A stretch of 64,000 bases of DNA from WVZH01 sp034430895 (GTDB taxonomy: Bacteria > Chloroflexota > Anaerolineae > Anaerolineales > E44-bin32), in NCBI GenBank assembly GCA_034430895.1, contig DAOUDW010000079.1, positions 19,905 through 83,904 of the forward strand, given 5' to 3'. Below are positions 8,340 through 15,341 of this stretch, in pieces; the stretch's first letter is position 1; the number at the start of each line of letters is the position of its first letter. A program made the position numbers and the translations under genes. The notes beneath the pieces were generated by a model, which ran no database searches, was not told the DNA's origin, and worked only from the letters and a program-made list of their open reading frames with translations.

Positions 8340-8603
8340 ATGGCTGAATCCCCTTCCATGCTTGAGATGCTCACAGAACACATCGATCTGGCGCGTCGCT
8401 TGCGTGTACTCCAAATTCATTTTTACCCCGAACGCTGCAAAGGCGTCTGGCAGTGCTATGAAGTTTGTCCGGTTGGATGTTGGCGGCCGGATTATGAGAA
8501 GCGAGTTGTTGCCTTTGAACATGGGGAACGCTGTATCGCCTGCGGCGCTTGCGTGCTGCAGTGTCCGGAAGGGGCGATCGAATTGAAGGTGGCCGATGAT
8601 TGA
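8340..8603 (+). CDS. Two-cluster ferredoxin, HgcB-like partner
   Basis: 87 residues, starting four bases after the previous stop with GGAGG overlapping that gene's end, so the two are translationally linked. Eight Cys form two groups: Cys33, 39, 43, 47 (spacing x5, x3, x3, unusual) and Cys65, 68, 71, 75 (CIACGACVLQCP, the classic 4Fe-4S pattern). HgcB, which reduces the corrinoid of HgcA, is similar in size and cluster number but has two adjacent Cys at its C-terminus; here the protein ends in Ala-Asp-Asp, without them. The N-terminal 30 residues are helical and without Cys. Likely an electron donor for the corrinoid domain encoded just upstream. Confidence 0.85.
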   Translation: MAESPSMLEMLTEHIDLARRLRVLQIHFYPERCKGVWQCYEVCPVGCWRPDYEKRVVAFEHGERCIACGACVLQCPEGAIELKVADD

Positions 8604-9081
8604 AAAGGTACATGAGGTAAAACCTCCACGCGGCCTGAGGCGCATTTTCTTCCGTTTCCCCATCTTACTGTATCGAGCGGGATTGGGTTGGCTGCTGGGT
8701 GAGCGTGCGTTGATGATGACTCACACAGGGCGTGTCAGCGGTCTTGCGCGGCGTGTGGTGCTGGAAGTGATGCGCCACGATAGGGATACGGATACCTATA
8801 TTGTGGCTTCCGGATGGGGAGAGAAGTCGGATTGGTTTCAGAACATCAGTAAAACACCGCGGGTAGATGTGACCGTCGGACGCCGGCGCTTCACTGCGTT
8901 GGCGCAGCGCTTGCCGCTCGACGAAGCGGAAGAGGAAGTGCTGGATTATGCCCGACGACATCCGACGGCCATCCGGCAATTGGGTCGTTTGATTGGTTAC
9001 CAGCTGGAACATACGCCAGAGGGATATCTCGCCCTGGTAGACGTGATGCCGATTGTAGCCATCCGTCCGGTTGAGCAGTAG
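8596..9081 (+). CDS. Deazaflavin-dependent nitroreductase (DDN) family protein
   Basis: 161 residues; the ATG at 8596 lies inside the end of the ferredoxin gene (8-base overlap), a sign of coupling. Typical DDN family features are seen: an amphipathic N-terminal segment (RRIFFRFPILLYRAGLGWLLG), then MMTHTGRVSGLARRVVLEV, and IVASGWGEKSDWFQNI. Members of this split-barrel family bind F420 or a flavin and reduce small organic molecules; many are membrane-associated. Whether this organism makes F420 cannot be told from the window. As third gene of the operon it may deliver electrons to the methyltransferase system or act on the same substrate. Confidence 0.85.
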   Translation: MIEKVHEVKPPRGLRRIFFRFPILLYRAGLGWLLGERALMMTHTGRVSGLARRVVLEVMRHDRDTDTYIVASGWGEKSDWFQNISKTPRVDVTVGRRRFTALAQRLPLDEAEEEVLDYARRHPTAIRQLGRLIGYQLEHTPEGYLALVDVMPIVAIRPVEQ

Positions 9082-9126
9082 TTGGAGCCGACAGGTTTTT
9101 CAATACGATTTTAAGGGGTTGATTCA

Positions 9127-10044
9127 ATGAGAGCACTAGTAATGAGTGGGGCGGCGAATTACGGTACCCTGCAAGCTGGCGCGTTGGATCCGATTTTCGC
9201 CTCCGGTTTTCGGCCCGAAATGGTGGTGGGAACATCTGCGGGCGCGTTGAACGCCATTTATATGGCATACGATCCCAGCCCGGGCGGGGTCGCTCGTATG
9301 CAGGATCTTTGGCGGGCGGCCGGGCCCAAGGAAGTGGGCATACCTTCAGCGATTGGCGTTGTTCGCAGATTGGTCCGGCAAGAGGACAGCCTGGTACCGA
9401 GCGATGCGCTGGCGGCATTTCTGGGTCAGCATTTGCCACAGGAAGTGGACACCTTCGGGCAGCTGCGCGACAGCGCTGGGGTTCCGGCTTACGCTGTAGC
9501 TGTGAATATCGAAACAGCCGAATTGCGTGTCTTCGGTGATCTCGACGATGATCGCATTATCGACGGCGCCATGACGAGTACGGCTGTACCCCCCTATTTC
9601 CCTCCGTGGAAGGTTGGTGATCAGCGCTATTTGGATGGTGGTGTATATTCCAAGCTTCCCATCCGAGTGGCCATCGAACGAGGCGCTACACAGATTCTTG
9701 CGCTGGATGTATCTCACGCCATGGGTTCGAAGGAGACGGCCAAAGGAATTCTGGGCATGTCCTCCTATGCAGTCTCACTGATGGTGGAAGCACAAGCTGC
9801 CCGTGAAATCGCTTGGGCGAAAACATCTGGCGCTTCGCTGCGTGTGATTCGACTGCCTGCGCCAACGGATATCGCCTTTTGGGATTACACACAGGCCGAT
9901 CGCTTGATCGAAATGGGGAGGACGTGTGCCGAACAGCAGCTCGATGCGGAACCGCTGCGGTTTACCCAAAAACCCTGGATCCAGCTGCGAAGTTGGTTCG
10001 CCAGCAAAATTGTAAAGCCGGATCGCATTTCGCCTTTCGATTGA
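9127..10044 (+). CDS. Patatin-like phospholipase
   Basis: 305 residues. It shows the patatin/RssA elements: an oxyanion loop near the N-terminus (GAANYGTLQAG), the nucleophile elbow GTSAG with Ser37, and DGGVYSKLP near residue 170 that carries the catalytic Asp. No signal peptide is seen, so it acts on membrane lipids from the cytoplasmic side. It begins 45 bp after the DDN gene and has no promoter of its own that I can see. As the last gene of the operon controlled by the 6669-6686 operator, it suggests that the system involves or repairs membrane lipids; this is inference. Confidence 0.88.
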   Translation: MRALVMSGAANYGTLQAGALDPIFASGFRPEMVVGTSAGALNAIYMAYDPSPGGVARMQDLWRAAGPKEVGIPSAIGVVRRLVRQEDSLVPSDALAAFLGQHLPQEVDTFGQLRDSAGVPAYAVAVNIETAELRVFGDLDDDRIIDGAMTSTAVPPYFPPWKVGDQRYLDGGVYSKLPIRVAIERGATQILALDVSHAMGSKETAKGILGMSSYAVSLMVEAQAAREIAWAKTSGASLRVIRLPAPTDIAFWDYTQADRLIEMGRTCAEQQLDAEPLRFTQKPWIQLRSWFASKIVKPDRISPFD

Positions 10045-10067
10045 GGTTGCATGGAAACATGCCGCGC

Positions 10068-10096
10068 TTGACAAAGCGCCTGGTTCTCTGTATAGT
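10068..10096 (+). promoter_or_regulatory. Promoter of tetR and the exporter operon
   Basis: TTGACA at 10068-10073, a 17-bp spacer and TATAGT at 10091-10096. Eight bases further lies the operator repeat. A second TATAAT (10118-10123) overlaps the operator end but has no matching -35 box. Confidence 0.75.
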
Positions 10097-10104
10097 CGTA
10101 GCTG

Positions 10105-10118
10105 ACTGACTGGTCAGT
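10105..10118. promoter_or_regulatory. TetR-type operator, copy 2
   Basis: ACTGAC-TG-GTCAGT, identical over 14 bp to the core of the repeat at 6669-6686 and placed at the same distance from its -10 box. Binding here would give autoregulation of tetR. Confidence 0.75.
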
Positions 10119-10137
10119 ATAATATCTTGAGGTGGGT

Positions 10138-10740
10138 ATGGCACCACGTCCTGATGTGAGTGAAGAACGCAAAGCACAGATCCTGGAAGCCGCCACGGAA
10201 GTCTTCAGTCGTGCTGGCTTCCACAAGGCGCGCATGGACGATATTGCAAAACAGGCTGGGCTGAGTAAAGGCGCTTTGTATTGGTACTTCGACAGTAAAA
10301 ACGCCATCATCCAGGGGATTATGGACCTTATGTTCTCTCGAGAATTCGAGAAGATGGGCGCTTTCATCGATGCCGAAATACCCGCCAGGGAAAAATTAGA
10401 ACGTTACCTCGAAATGACGGTGGAAGACATCGCTCGATTTGAATCCTTGTTGCCCATCATGTATGAGTTTTGGGCCATGCTTTTACGAAAGAAACGAGTC
10501 AAACAAGTGCTCGGCAGTTACTACCAGGGTTTTTTTGATATTGCTATCCCCATTATCCAGCAAGGAATCGACAGCGGAGAATTTCGCCAGATGAATGCTG
10601 CAGATGTGGCTGTGACCATTGGGGCTTTCATTGAAGGACTGTTTGTTTTGTGGGCTGCCATTCCGGATATGGTCGAACTGGAGCGACATGTCCGTGCTGG
10701 TACGCATTTGATCATTGATTCGTTGTCGGTGCATGAATAA
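10138..10740 (+). CDS. TetR-family repressor
   Basis: From ATG 10138 the protein has 200 residues; a GTG two codons earlier is possible. The N-terminal helix-turn-helix is clear: RKAQILEAATEVFSRAGF, then MDDIAKQAGLSKGALYWYF. The C-terminal half is helical, with the ligand-binding character usual for the family. Its promoter carries an inverted repeat also found before the HgcA-like operon, so this repressor probably controls its own exporter operon and the operon at 6713-10044. The inducer is unknown; it may be the compound handled by both. Confidence 0.93.
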   Translation: MAPRPDVSEERKAQILEAATEVFSRAGFHKARMDDIAKQAGLSKGALYWYFDSKNAIIQGIMDLMFSREFEKMGAFIDAEIPAREKLERYLEMTVEDIARFESLLPIMYEFWAMLLRKKRVKQVLGSYYQGFFDIAIPIIQQGIDSGEFRQMNAADVAVTIGAFIEGLFVLWAAIPDMVELERHVRAGTHLIIDSLSVHE

Positions 10741-10809
10741 TCGGAGATCGATGCGGGGGTTCGCAGTGTATGTCGATCTTCGACTTATTATCGAAAAGGA
10801 GAGCTAAAG

Positions 10810-11088
10810 ATGGACATCATCATCTTGATCGTATTGATCGTAGCCATGATCATTGTCGGTGTGATTATGGGGCAGGTGGCGGGAGCAATTTGGAAAGACG
10901 ATCTTCCTTTCGGTACTCAAGGAAATACCGTTGCCTCAATCGTTACCTGTATTCTCGTCGGGCTGATCGATTGGTATGTGATCCCGGCCATGAAGTTCAG
11001 CGACACGCTGAAATATGTCGGCATTGCTACGGAACCGGCACTCGCTGCGTTACTCGTGCTCTGGGGTATTCGCAGAGCGAGGCAGTAA
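10810..11088 (+). CDS. Small integral membrane protein, YeaQ/GlsB-like
   Basis: 92 residues behind a good ribosome site (AAAAGGAGA). Three hydrophobic segments are visible: residues about 2-28 with a Gly-rich GVIMGQVAGAIW, about 42-60 and about 70-88. The pattern resembles the small GlsB/YeaQ/YmgE membrane proteins, whose function is unknown, but the match is weak. It sits between the TetR gene and the ABC exporter genes, all on the same strand with short gaps, so it is probably part of the same transcript. Confidence 0.6.
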   Translation: MDIIILIVLIVAMIIVGVIMGQVAGAIWKDDLPFGTQGNTVASIVTCILVGLIDWYVIPAMKFSDTLKYVGIATEPALAALLVLWGIRRARQ

Positions 11089-11095
11089 TTCTACA

Positions 11096-12058
11096 ATGAT
11101 GAAAGACGACGCTGCCATCATCGAAACGCATGCATTGACGCGTACTTTTAAAGAGGTGCGTGCGCTCGATTCCCTCGATCTGGCCATCGCACCGGGCGAG
11201 CTGTTTGGTCTGGTGGGCCCGGATGGCGCCGGAAAAACAACCACCCTGCGTCTCCTGGCCGGTTTGTTAACCATCTCTGACGGATCGGCAAGCGTCGCCG
11301 GATTCGATCTTAAGCGCCAATCCGAGGAAATCAAGCATCGCGTCGGTTACATGGCGCAGATATTCAGCTTGTATGGTGAATTGAGTGTCGAGGAGAATTT
11401 GCGTTTCTTCGCCAAGATGTACGACGTTCCCGATGGAGAGATCGAGCGGCGTATGGAACGTTTGCTGCGATTCGCCGGATTGACGGATTTCAAGGATCGG
11501 CGCGGCATCCATCTCTCCGGCGGTATGCAGAAGAAACTCGCCCTGGCCTGTACCTTGATTCACGAGCCGGAGATCCTTTTGCTCGATGAGCCAACCACTG
11601 GGGTTGATCCTGTCTCGAGACGCGAATTCTGGGGCATTCTAACGGAATTGCACTTGGGTGGAACGACGATTGTCGTAAGCACGCCCTACATGGATGAAGC
11701 CGATCGCTGCTCGCGGGTCGGTCTGATGTACGCCGGGCGCATGATGCGCTGCGATACGCCGCGCCGCTTGCGCGCGGAGATCCAGGGCGATGTTGTCATT
11801 GTCCGCCACGAAGATTGGCGTAAGGTAGGGCATGCGGTCGAGGAAATCTCTGGCGTGCTTCAAGTCCAGACCTATGGAGAAGCGCTTCATCTGGTAGTGG
11901 ATTCGGCCGAGAAACGTATACCGCAGATCGAAGAGGCACTCCGCAAGGAGGGTTTGGGCGCGGCGGAGATCCGTCACGCCCCGGCTCGCATGGAAGAGGC
12001 TTTCATCTCGCTTATCCGTGAGATGGAGGCTGCTCAAGAAAGCTCACAGGAGGCTTGA
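11096..12058 (+). CDS. ABC transporter ATPase (YbhF-like)
   Basis: The start is ATG 11096 (MMKDDAAII), eight bases after the previous stop; longer in-frame starts would run into the preceding gene. 320 residues with Walker A GPDGAGKTT, Q-loop YMAQIFSLYG, signature LSGGMQKKLALA, Walker B EILLLDEPTTGVDP and the switch region, here STPYMDEADR with Pro at the usual His position. That missing H-loop His is noteworthy and may make this the weaker of two ATPase sites. With the two permeases, the second ATPase and the HlyD protein downstream it forms a YbhGFSR-type exporter. Confidence 0.92.
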   Translation: MMKDDAAIIETHALTRTFKEVRALDSLDLAIAPGELFGLVGPDGAGKTTTLRLLAGLLTISDGSASVAGFDLKRQSEEIKHRVGYMAQIFSLYGELSVEENLRFFAKMYDVPDGEIERRMERLLRFAGLTDFKDRRGIHLSGGMQKKLALACTLIHEPEILLLDEPTTGVDPVSRREFWGILTELHLGGTTIVVSTPYMDEADRCSRVGLMYAGRMMRCDTPRRLRAEIQGDVVIVRHEDWRKVGHAVEEISGVLQVQTYGEALHLVVDSAEKRIPQIEEALRKEGLGAAEIRHAPARMEEAFISLIREMEAAQESSQEA

Positions 12059-12059
12059 G

Positions 12060-13193
12060 GTGTCCTTGCGTCGATTATGGGCTGTTGCCGTAAAAGAGAT
12101 CAACCACATCATGCGCGATCCGATCACGTTGGGTTTGGTCATTCTGGCCCCGACGGTGGTGCTTTTCGTGATGGCTTTCGCGGTGACGGTGAATATCCAG
12201 CATGTACCGATTGCCGTGCTCGATTACGATCGCAGCCCGACCTCGCGTGCTTTCATCCAGCGCATGACGGCAGGGGACGATCTCGATTTGTATGCCCAGG
12301 TGGAGGCCTTCGAGGAGATTGATGCGTTGCTGCTGCGCGGCAAGATCAAGGCGGCCATCGTGGTGAACCCGCGTTTCGCCGAGGAACTGCTGGCCATGCG
12401 CAGCATGCCGCTTTTAGTGATCATCGACGGCACTGAACCGCAAAGCGGCGCGCATGCCCTCGATCACATCGCCTGGCGCACGGAAGAATTCATCAGTCAG
12501 GTTTTGGGGCAGGAGCTCGAGGCGTTGGGCATGCCGCGTGGTTCGCTGCAGACGCTGGATTTGCGGGTGCGCACCTGGTTCAACCCGGGTTTGAAATCGA
12601 AGAACGACGTGATTCCAGGCTTGATCTCCCTCGTTTTGGGCTTTCCTGCGCTTTCCGTGGCGTTGACCCTGGCGCGTGAACGAGAGCACGGCACGTTGGA
12701 ACAACTTATCGCCACGCCCGTCGGGCGGGCGGAATTGATTCTGGGCAAGATGCTCCCCTACATCATGGTGGGCTTGGTGAACGTCATTCTCATTCCAGCC
12801 ATTGCCATCGCCACCTTTCACATTCCCTTTCAGGGCAACTATATTCTCTTCTTCCTGTTGTCGGCGATCTTCCTTTTCGCCATTCTGAGCATGGGAACGA
12901 TTATCGGTGTGTTCATCCACACTCAGCCTGCGGCCCTGGCGCTTTCCTTCCTGGTGATTTTCTTCCCCGCGTTTTTCCTGACCGGGATTTTCTTTCCCAT
13001 CGCTGCCATGCCGGAAGTGATGCGGATGGAATCGTTGGCTCTCCCGGGGACGCACTTCGCTATCATCACACGGGGCATTTTCTTGCCCGGCGTGGGTCTC
13101 GAAGTGCTCTGGCCGTATGCGGTTATGTTGTTTGGATTGGGCGTTGGTTTCTCGGCGGTAGCTGCGTTGTTTTTCCACAAAAAATTGGCTTAA
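12060..13193 (+). CDS. ABC-2 type permease (YbhS/YbhR-like), first
   Basis: The start is taken as GTG 12060, one base after the ATPase stop and behind AGGAGG; this gives 377 residues. An N-terminal membrane helix is followed by a large extracellular region (about residues 45-180) and then five membrane helices, with the ABC-2 motif region REREHGTLEQLIATPVGRAELILGK at about 216-240 and the late FFPAFFLTGIFFPI segment. It matches the permeases of YhhJ/YbhR-type drug exporters. It is paired with the next gene. Confidence 0.9.
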   Translation: MSLRRLWAVAVKEINHIMRDPITLGLVILAPTVVLFVMAFAVTVNIQHVPIAVLDYDRSPTSRAFIQRMTAGDDLDLYAQVEAFEEIDALLLRGKIKAAIVVNPRFAEELLAMRSMPLLVIIDGTEPQSGAHALDHIAWRTEEFISQVLGQELEALGMPRGSLQTLDLRVRTWFNPGLKSKNDVIPGLISLVLGFPALSVALTLAREREHGTLEQLIATPVGRAELILGKMLPYIMVGLVNVILIPAIAIATFHIPFQGNYILFFLLSAIFLFAILSMGTIIGVFIHTQPAALALSFLVIFFPAFFLTGIFFPIAAMPEVMRMESLALPGTHFAIITRGIFLPGVGLEVLWPYAVMLFGLGVGFSAVAALFFHKKLA

Positions 13194-13202
13194 GAGGTGC
13201 AG

Positions 13203-14327
13203 ATGATCCGGCGGATTTGGGCATTGGCGGTCAAGGAGTTCTATCACCTGCGGTATGACTGGTGGCTTCCCGCGTTCATGCTTTTCGGCGGCGTGCTGGA
13301 ATTAATTTTGGTGGGATGGGCAACTTCCCGTCCCATGACCAATTTACCGCTGATGATCCTGGACGACGATCGCAGCGCTGCCAGTCGACAGGTGATCACA
13401 ATGCTGGAGAACACGGGGACCTTTTCCCTGGAAGCACTCGTCCCGGATGAAGAACCAATCCGTGAAGCCATGGAGCGTGGGGAAATCTACGCCGCGGTGA
13501 TTATTCCCCCCGACTTTTCGGAGAAGATGGCTTCCACCAACCAGATTCCCAATTTGGCGGTCTTGCTCAACGGCGCAGAGAGTATCCCTGCCACGGCGGC
13601 TTTGCGTGCTGTGGAGGGGCTTGCACGCGAGATGGGACAGGAAATCGCCGTCGAGCGCCTGGGGATCGATGCGGAGGAATTCGCCGGTTTCGAATTCAGC
13701 GTTCGCACGTGGTTCAACGAATCACTCAGCGAGGCCTATTACACCACGCCGGCTGAGTTGGCTTTGATGCTCGAATTCACGGTATTGCTCTTCGCAGCTT
13801 TGTCCTTTTCACGTGAACGGGAATTGGGAACCCTGGAGCAACTTCTGGTGATGCCGCTCACTTCGCTGGAGATCATCATCGGTAAATCTATTCCTGTTGT
13901 CATGATTGGTTTTATCGATTTTTCCTTGATGTTAACAATGGTGCACTTCGTCTTCGGTGTGCCCATACGCGGTTCGCTCCCCCTTTTACTCCTGCTTGCT
14001 TTCGGTTACTTGTTGGTCGAGTTGGCCAAGGGTATGGCCATATCCGTTTTTTCGCGCAGCCAGCATCAAGCCTTCCTGCTGGTCATGATCCTGGGCTTCG
14101 TGGACTTCATGTTCACGGGCTACGCCGCGCCGGTGGAGTCGATGCCCAAGTTCCTGCAAGGCGTGGCGCAGTTCATCCCCGCGCAGCACTGGTTGGCGAT
14201 TCTGCGCGGCATTATGCTCAAAGGAGCGGACCTGCAAGTATTGTGGCCCAACTTATTAGCCTTACTCCTGCTTGGGTTGGCAATTGGAACCTTTTCCCTG
14301 CGTTACGTACGACGGGCATTGAGTTAA
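13203..14327 (+). CDS. ABC-2 type permease, second
   Basis: ATG 13203 is preferred (GAGGTG lies just upstream); the protein has 374 residues and begins MIRRIWALAVKEFYHLRYD. The same topology as the preceding permease is seen: one N-terminal helix, an extracellular domain, then about five helices with SRERELGTLEQLLVMPLTS in the cytoplasmic loop. The two permeases are paralogous and most likely form a heterodimer. Nine bases separate it from the previous gene and five from the next. Confidence 0.9.
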   Translation: MIRRIWALAVKEFYHLRYDWWLPAFMLFGGVLELILVGWATSRPMTNLPLMILDDDRSAASRQVITMLENTGTFSLEALVPDEEPIREAMERGEIYAAVIIPPDFSEKMASTNQIPNLAVLLNGAESIPATAALRAVEGLAREMGQEIAVERLGIDAEEFAGFEFSVRTWFNESLSEAYYTTPAELALMLEFTVLLFAALSFSRERELGTLEQLLVMPLTSLEIIIGKSIPVVMIGFIDFSLMLTMVHFVFGVPIRGSLPLLLLLAFGYLLVELAKGMAISVFSRSQHQAFLLVMILGFVDFMFTGYAAPVESMPKFLQGVAQFIPAQHWLAILRGIMLKGADLQVLWPNLLALLLLGLAIGTFSLRYVRRALS

Positions 14328-14332
14328 TAGAG

Positions 14333-15280
14333 ATGAATATGACTTCAAACGACAGGGCGATTATCGCCCGCAGCTTGACTAAAAAATTCGGTGATTTCAC
14401 CGCTGTGGATGAGATCGATTTCGAGGTTCGACGAGGCGAGATCTTCGGTTTTTTGGGGCCCAACGGCTCGGGAAAAACGACCACGATTCGTATGATGCTT
14501 GGTTTGTTGACACCCACACAGGGAACAGTGAATGTATTGGGTGTGCCGGTGCTTGAACATCCGGAGCGCATTCGCAACCGTGTGGGTTATATGTCCCAGC
14601 GTTTCAGCCTGTATAACGATCTCACCGTGCGTCAAAACCTGACTTTTTACAGCAAGGTTTACGGATTGAGTAACGCGGAACTGGAAGAACGCATTCAAGC
14701 GGCGTTGGCTATGGCGGGACTGCAGGAGCATGAACATTCGCAAACGCGAGACCTTTCCGGAGGCTGGCGCCAGCGTTTGGCGCTGAGTGCGGCGATATTG
14801 CATCGACCTGAATTGGTGTTTCTGGACGAGCCCACGGCCGGCGTCGACCCGGTTTCACGCAGGGCCTTCTGGGATTTGCTCTACGATTTGATCGCCGAGG
14901 GTGTGACGGTTTTCGTAACCACACACTACATGGATGAGGCGGAACATTGCCATCGTCTGGCTTTCATCCAGCGCGGCAACATCATCGCCCGCGGTTCTCC
15001 AAGGTCGATCAAGGAAAGTATGATGCGCGGCCAGGTGCTGGAGATCGCCCCTTCTGATCCCGAGCGTGCGATGAAGGTATTGCGCGCGGCGCAGGAGTCG
15101 GGTGATTTGGCGCTGCAGGCCGTGGAATTATATGGGTCATTAATCCATGCGACCGTGCAGGATGTGCAGGCAAGTCAGGCTGCGATTAATAATGAATTGC
15201 GAGAGGCGAATATCGACTGCGGTGCGGTATCGGTCATTGAGCCCTCGTTGGAAGACGTGTTTATCGCCAGTATGCGTTGA
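14333..15280 (+). CDS. ABC transporter ATPase, second
   Basis: Start ATG 14333 (MNMTSNDRAI), right after the permease stop; 315 residues. Walker A GPNGSGKTT, Q-loop YMSQRFSLYN, signature LSGGWRQRLALSA, Walker B VFLDEPTAGVDP and H-loop TTHYMDEAEH are all present, so this ATPase keeps the switch His that the first one lacks. A C-terminal regulatory tail of about 80 residues ends with EPSLEDVFIASMR, the usual ending in this subfamily. In E. coli YbhF two such ATPases are fused; here they are two genes. Confidence 0.92.
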   Translation: MNMTSNDRAIIARSLTKKFGDFTAVDEIDFEVRRGEIFGFLGPNGSGKTTTIRMMLGLLTPTQGTVNVLGVPVLEHPERIRNRVGYMSQRFSLYNDLTVRQNLTFYSKVYGLSNAELEERIQAALAMAGLQEHEHSQTRDLSGGWRQRLALSAAILHRPELVFLDEPTAGVDPVSRRAFWDLLYDLIAEGVTVFVTTHYMDEAEHCHRLAFIQRGNIIARGSPRSIKESMMRGQVLEIAPSDPERAMKVLRAAQESGDLALQAVELYGSLIHATVQDVQASQAAINNELREANIDCGAVSVIEPSLEDVFIASMR

Positions 15281-15341
15281 TGTATTTACTTCGCTCGGAC
15301 GGAGTTCCAGCATGCGCCGAGCTTGAATCCAGGAGGTTCAC

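Noticed and set aside
6713..8603. Calling the operon a true hgcAB mercury methylation pair
   Set aside because: The cap-helix motif is there, but the fused methyltransferase, the Gly in place of Lys and the missing Cys pair of the ferredoxin argue for a paralogous system.
12414..13247. 277-codon minus-strand frame
   Set aside because: Antisense to the ABC-2 permease; its composition (His/Arg/Gln-rich, no domain) is that of a mirror frame.
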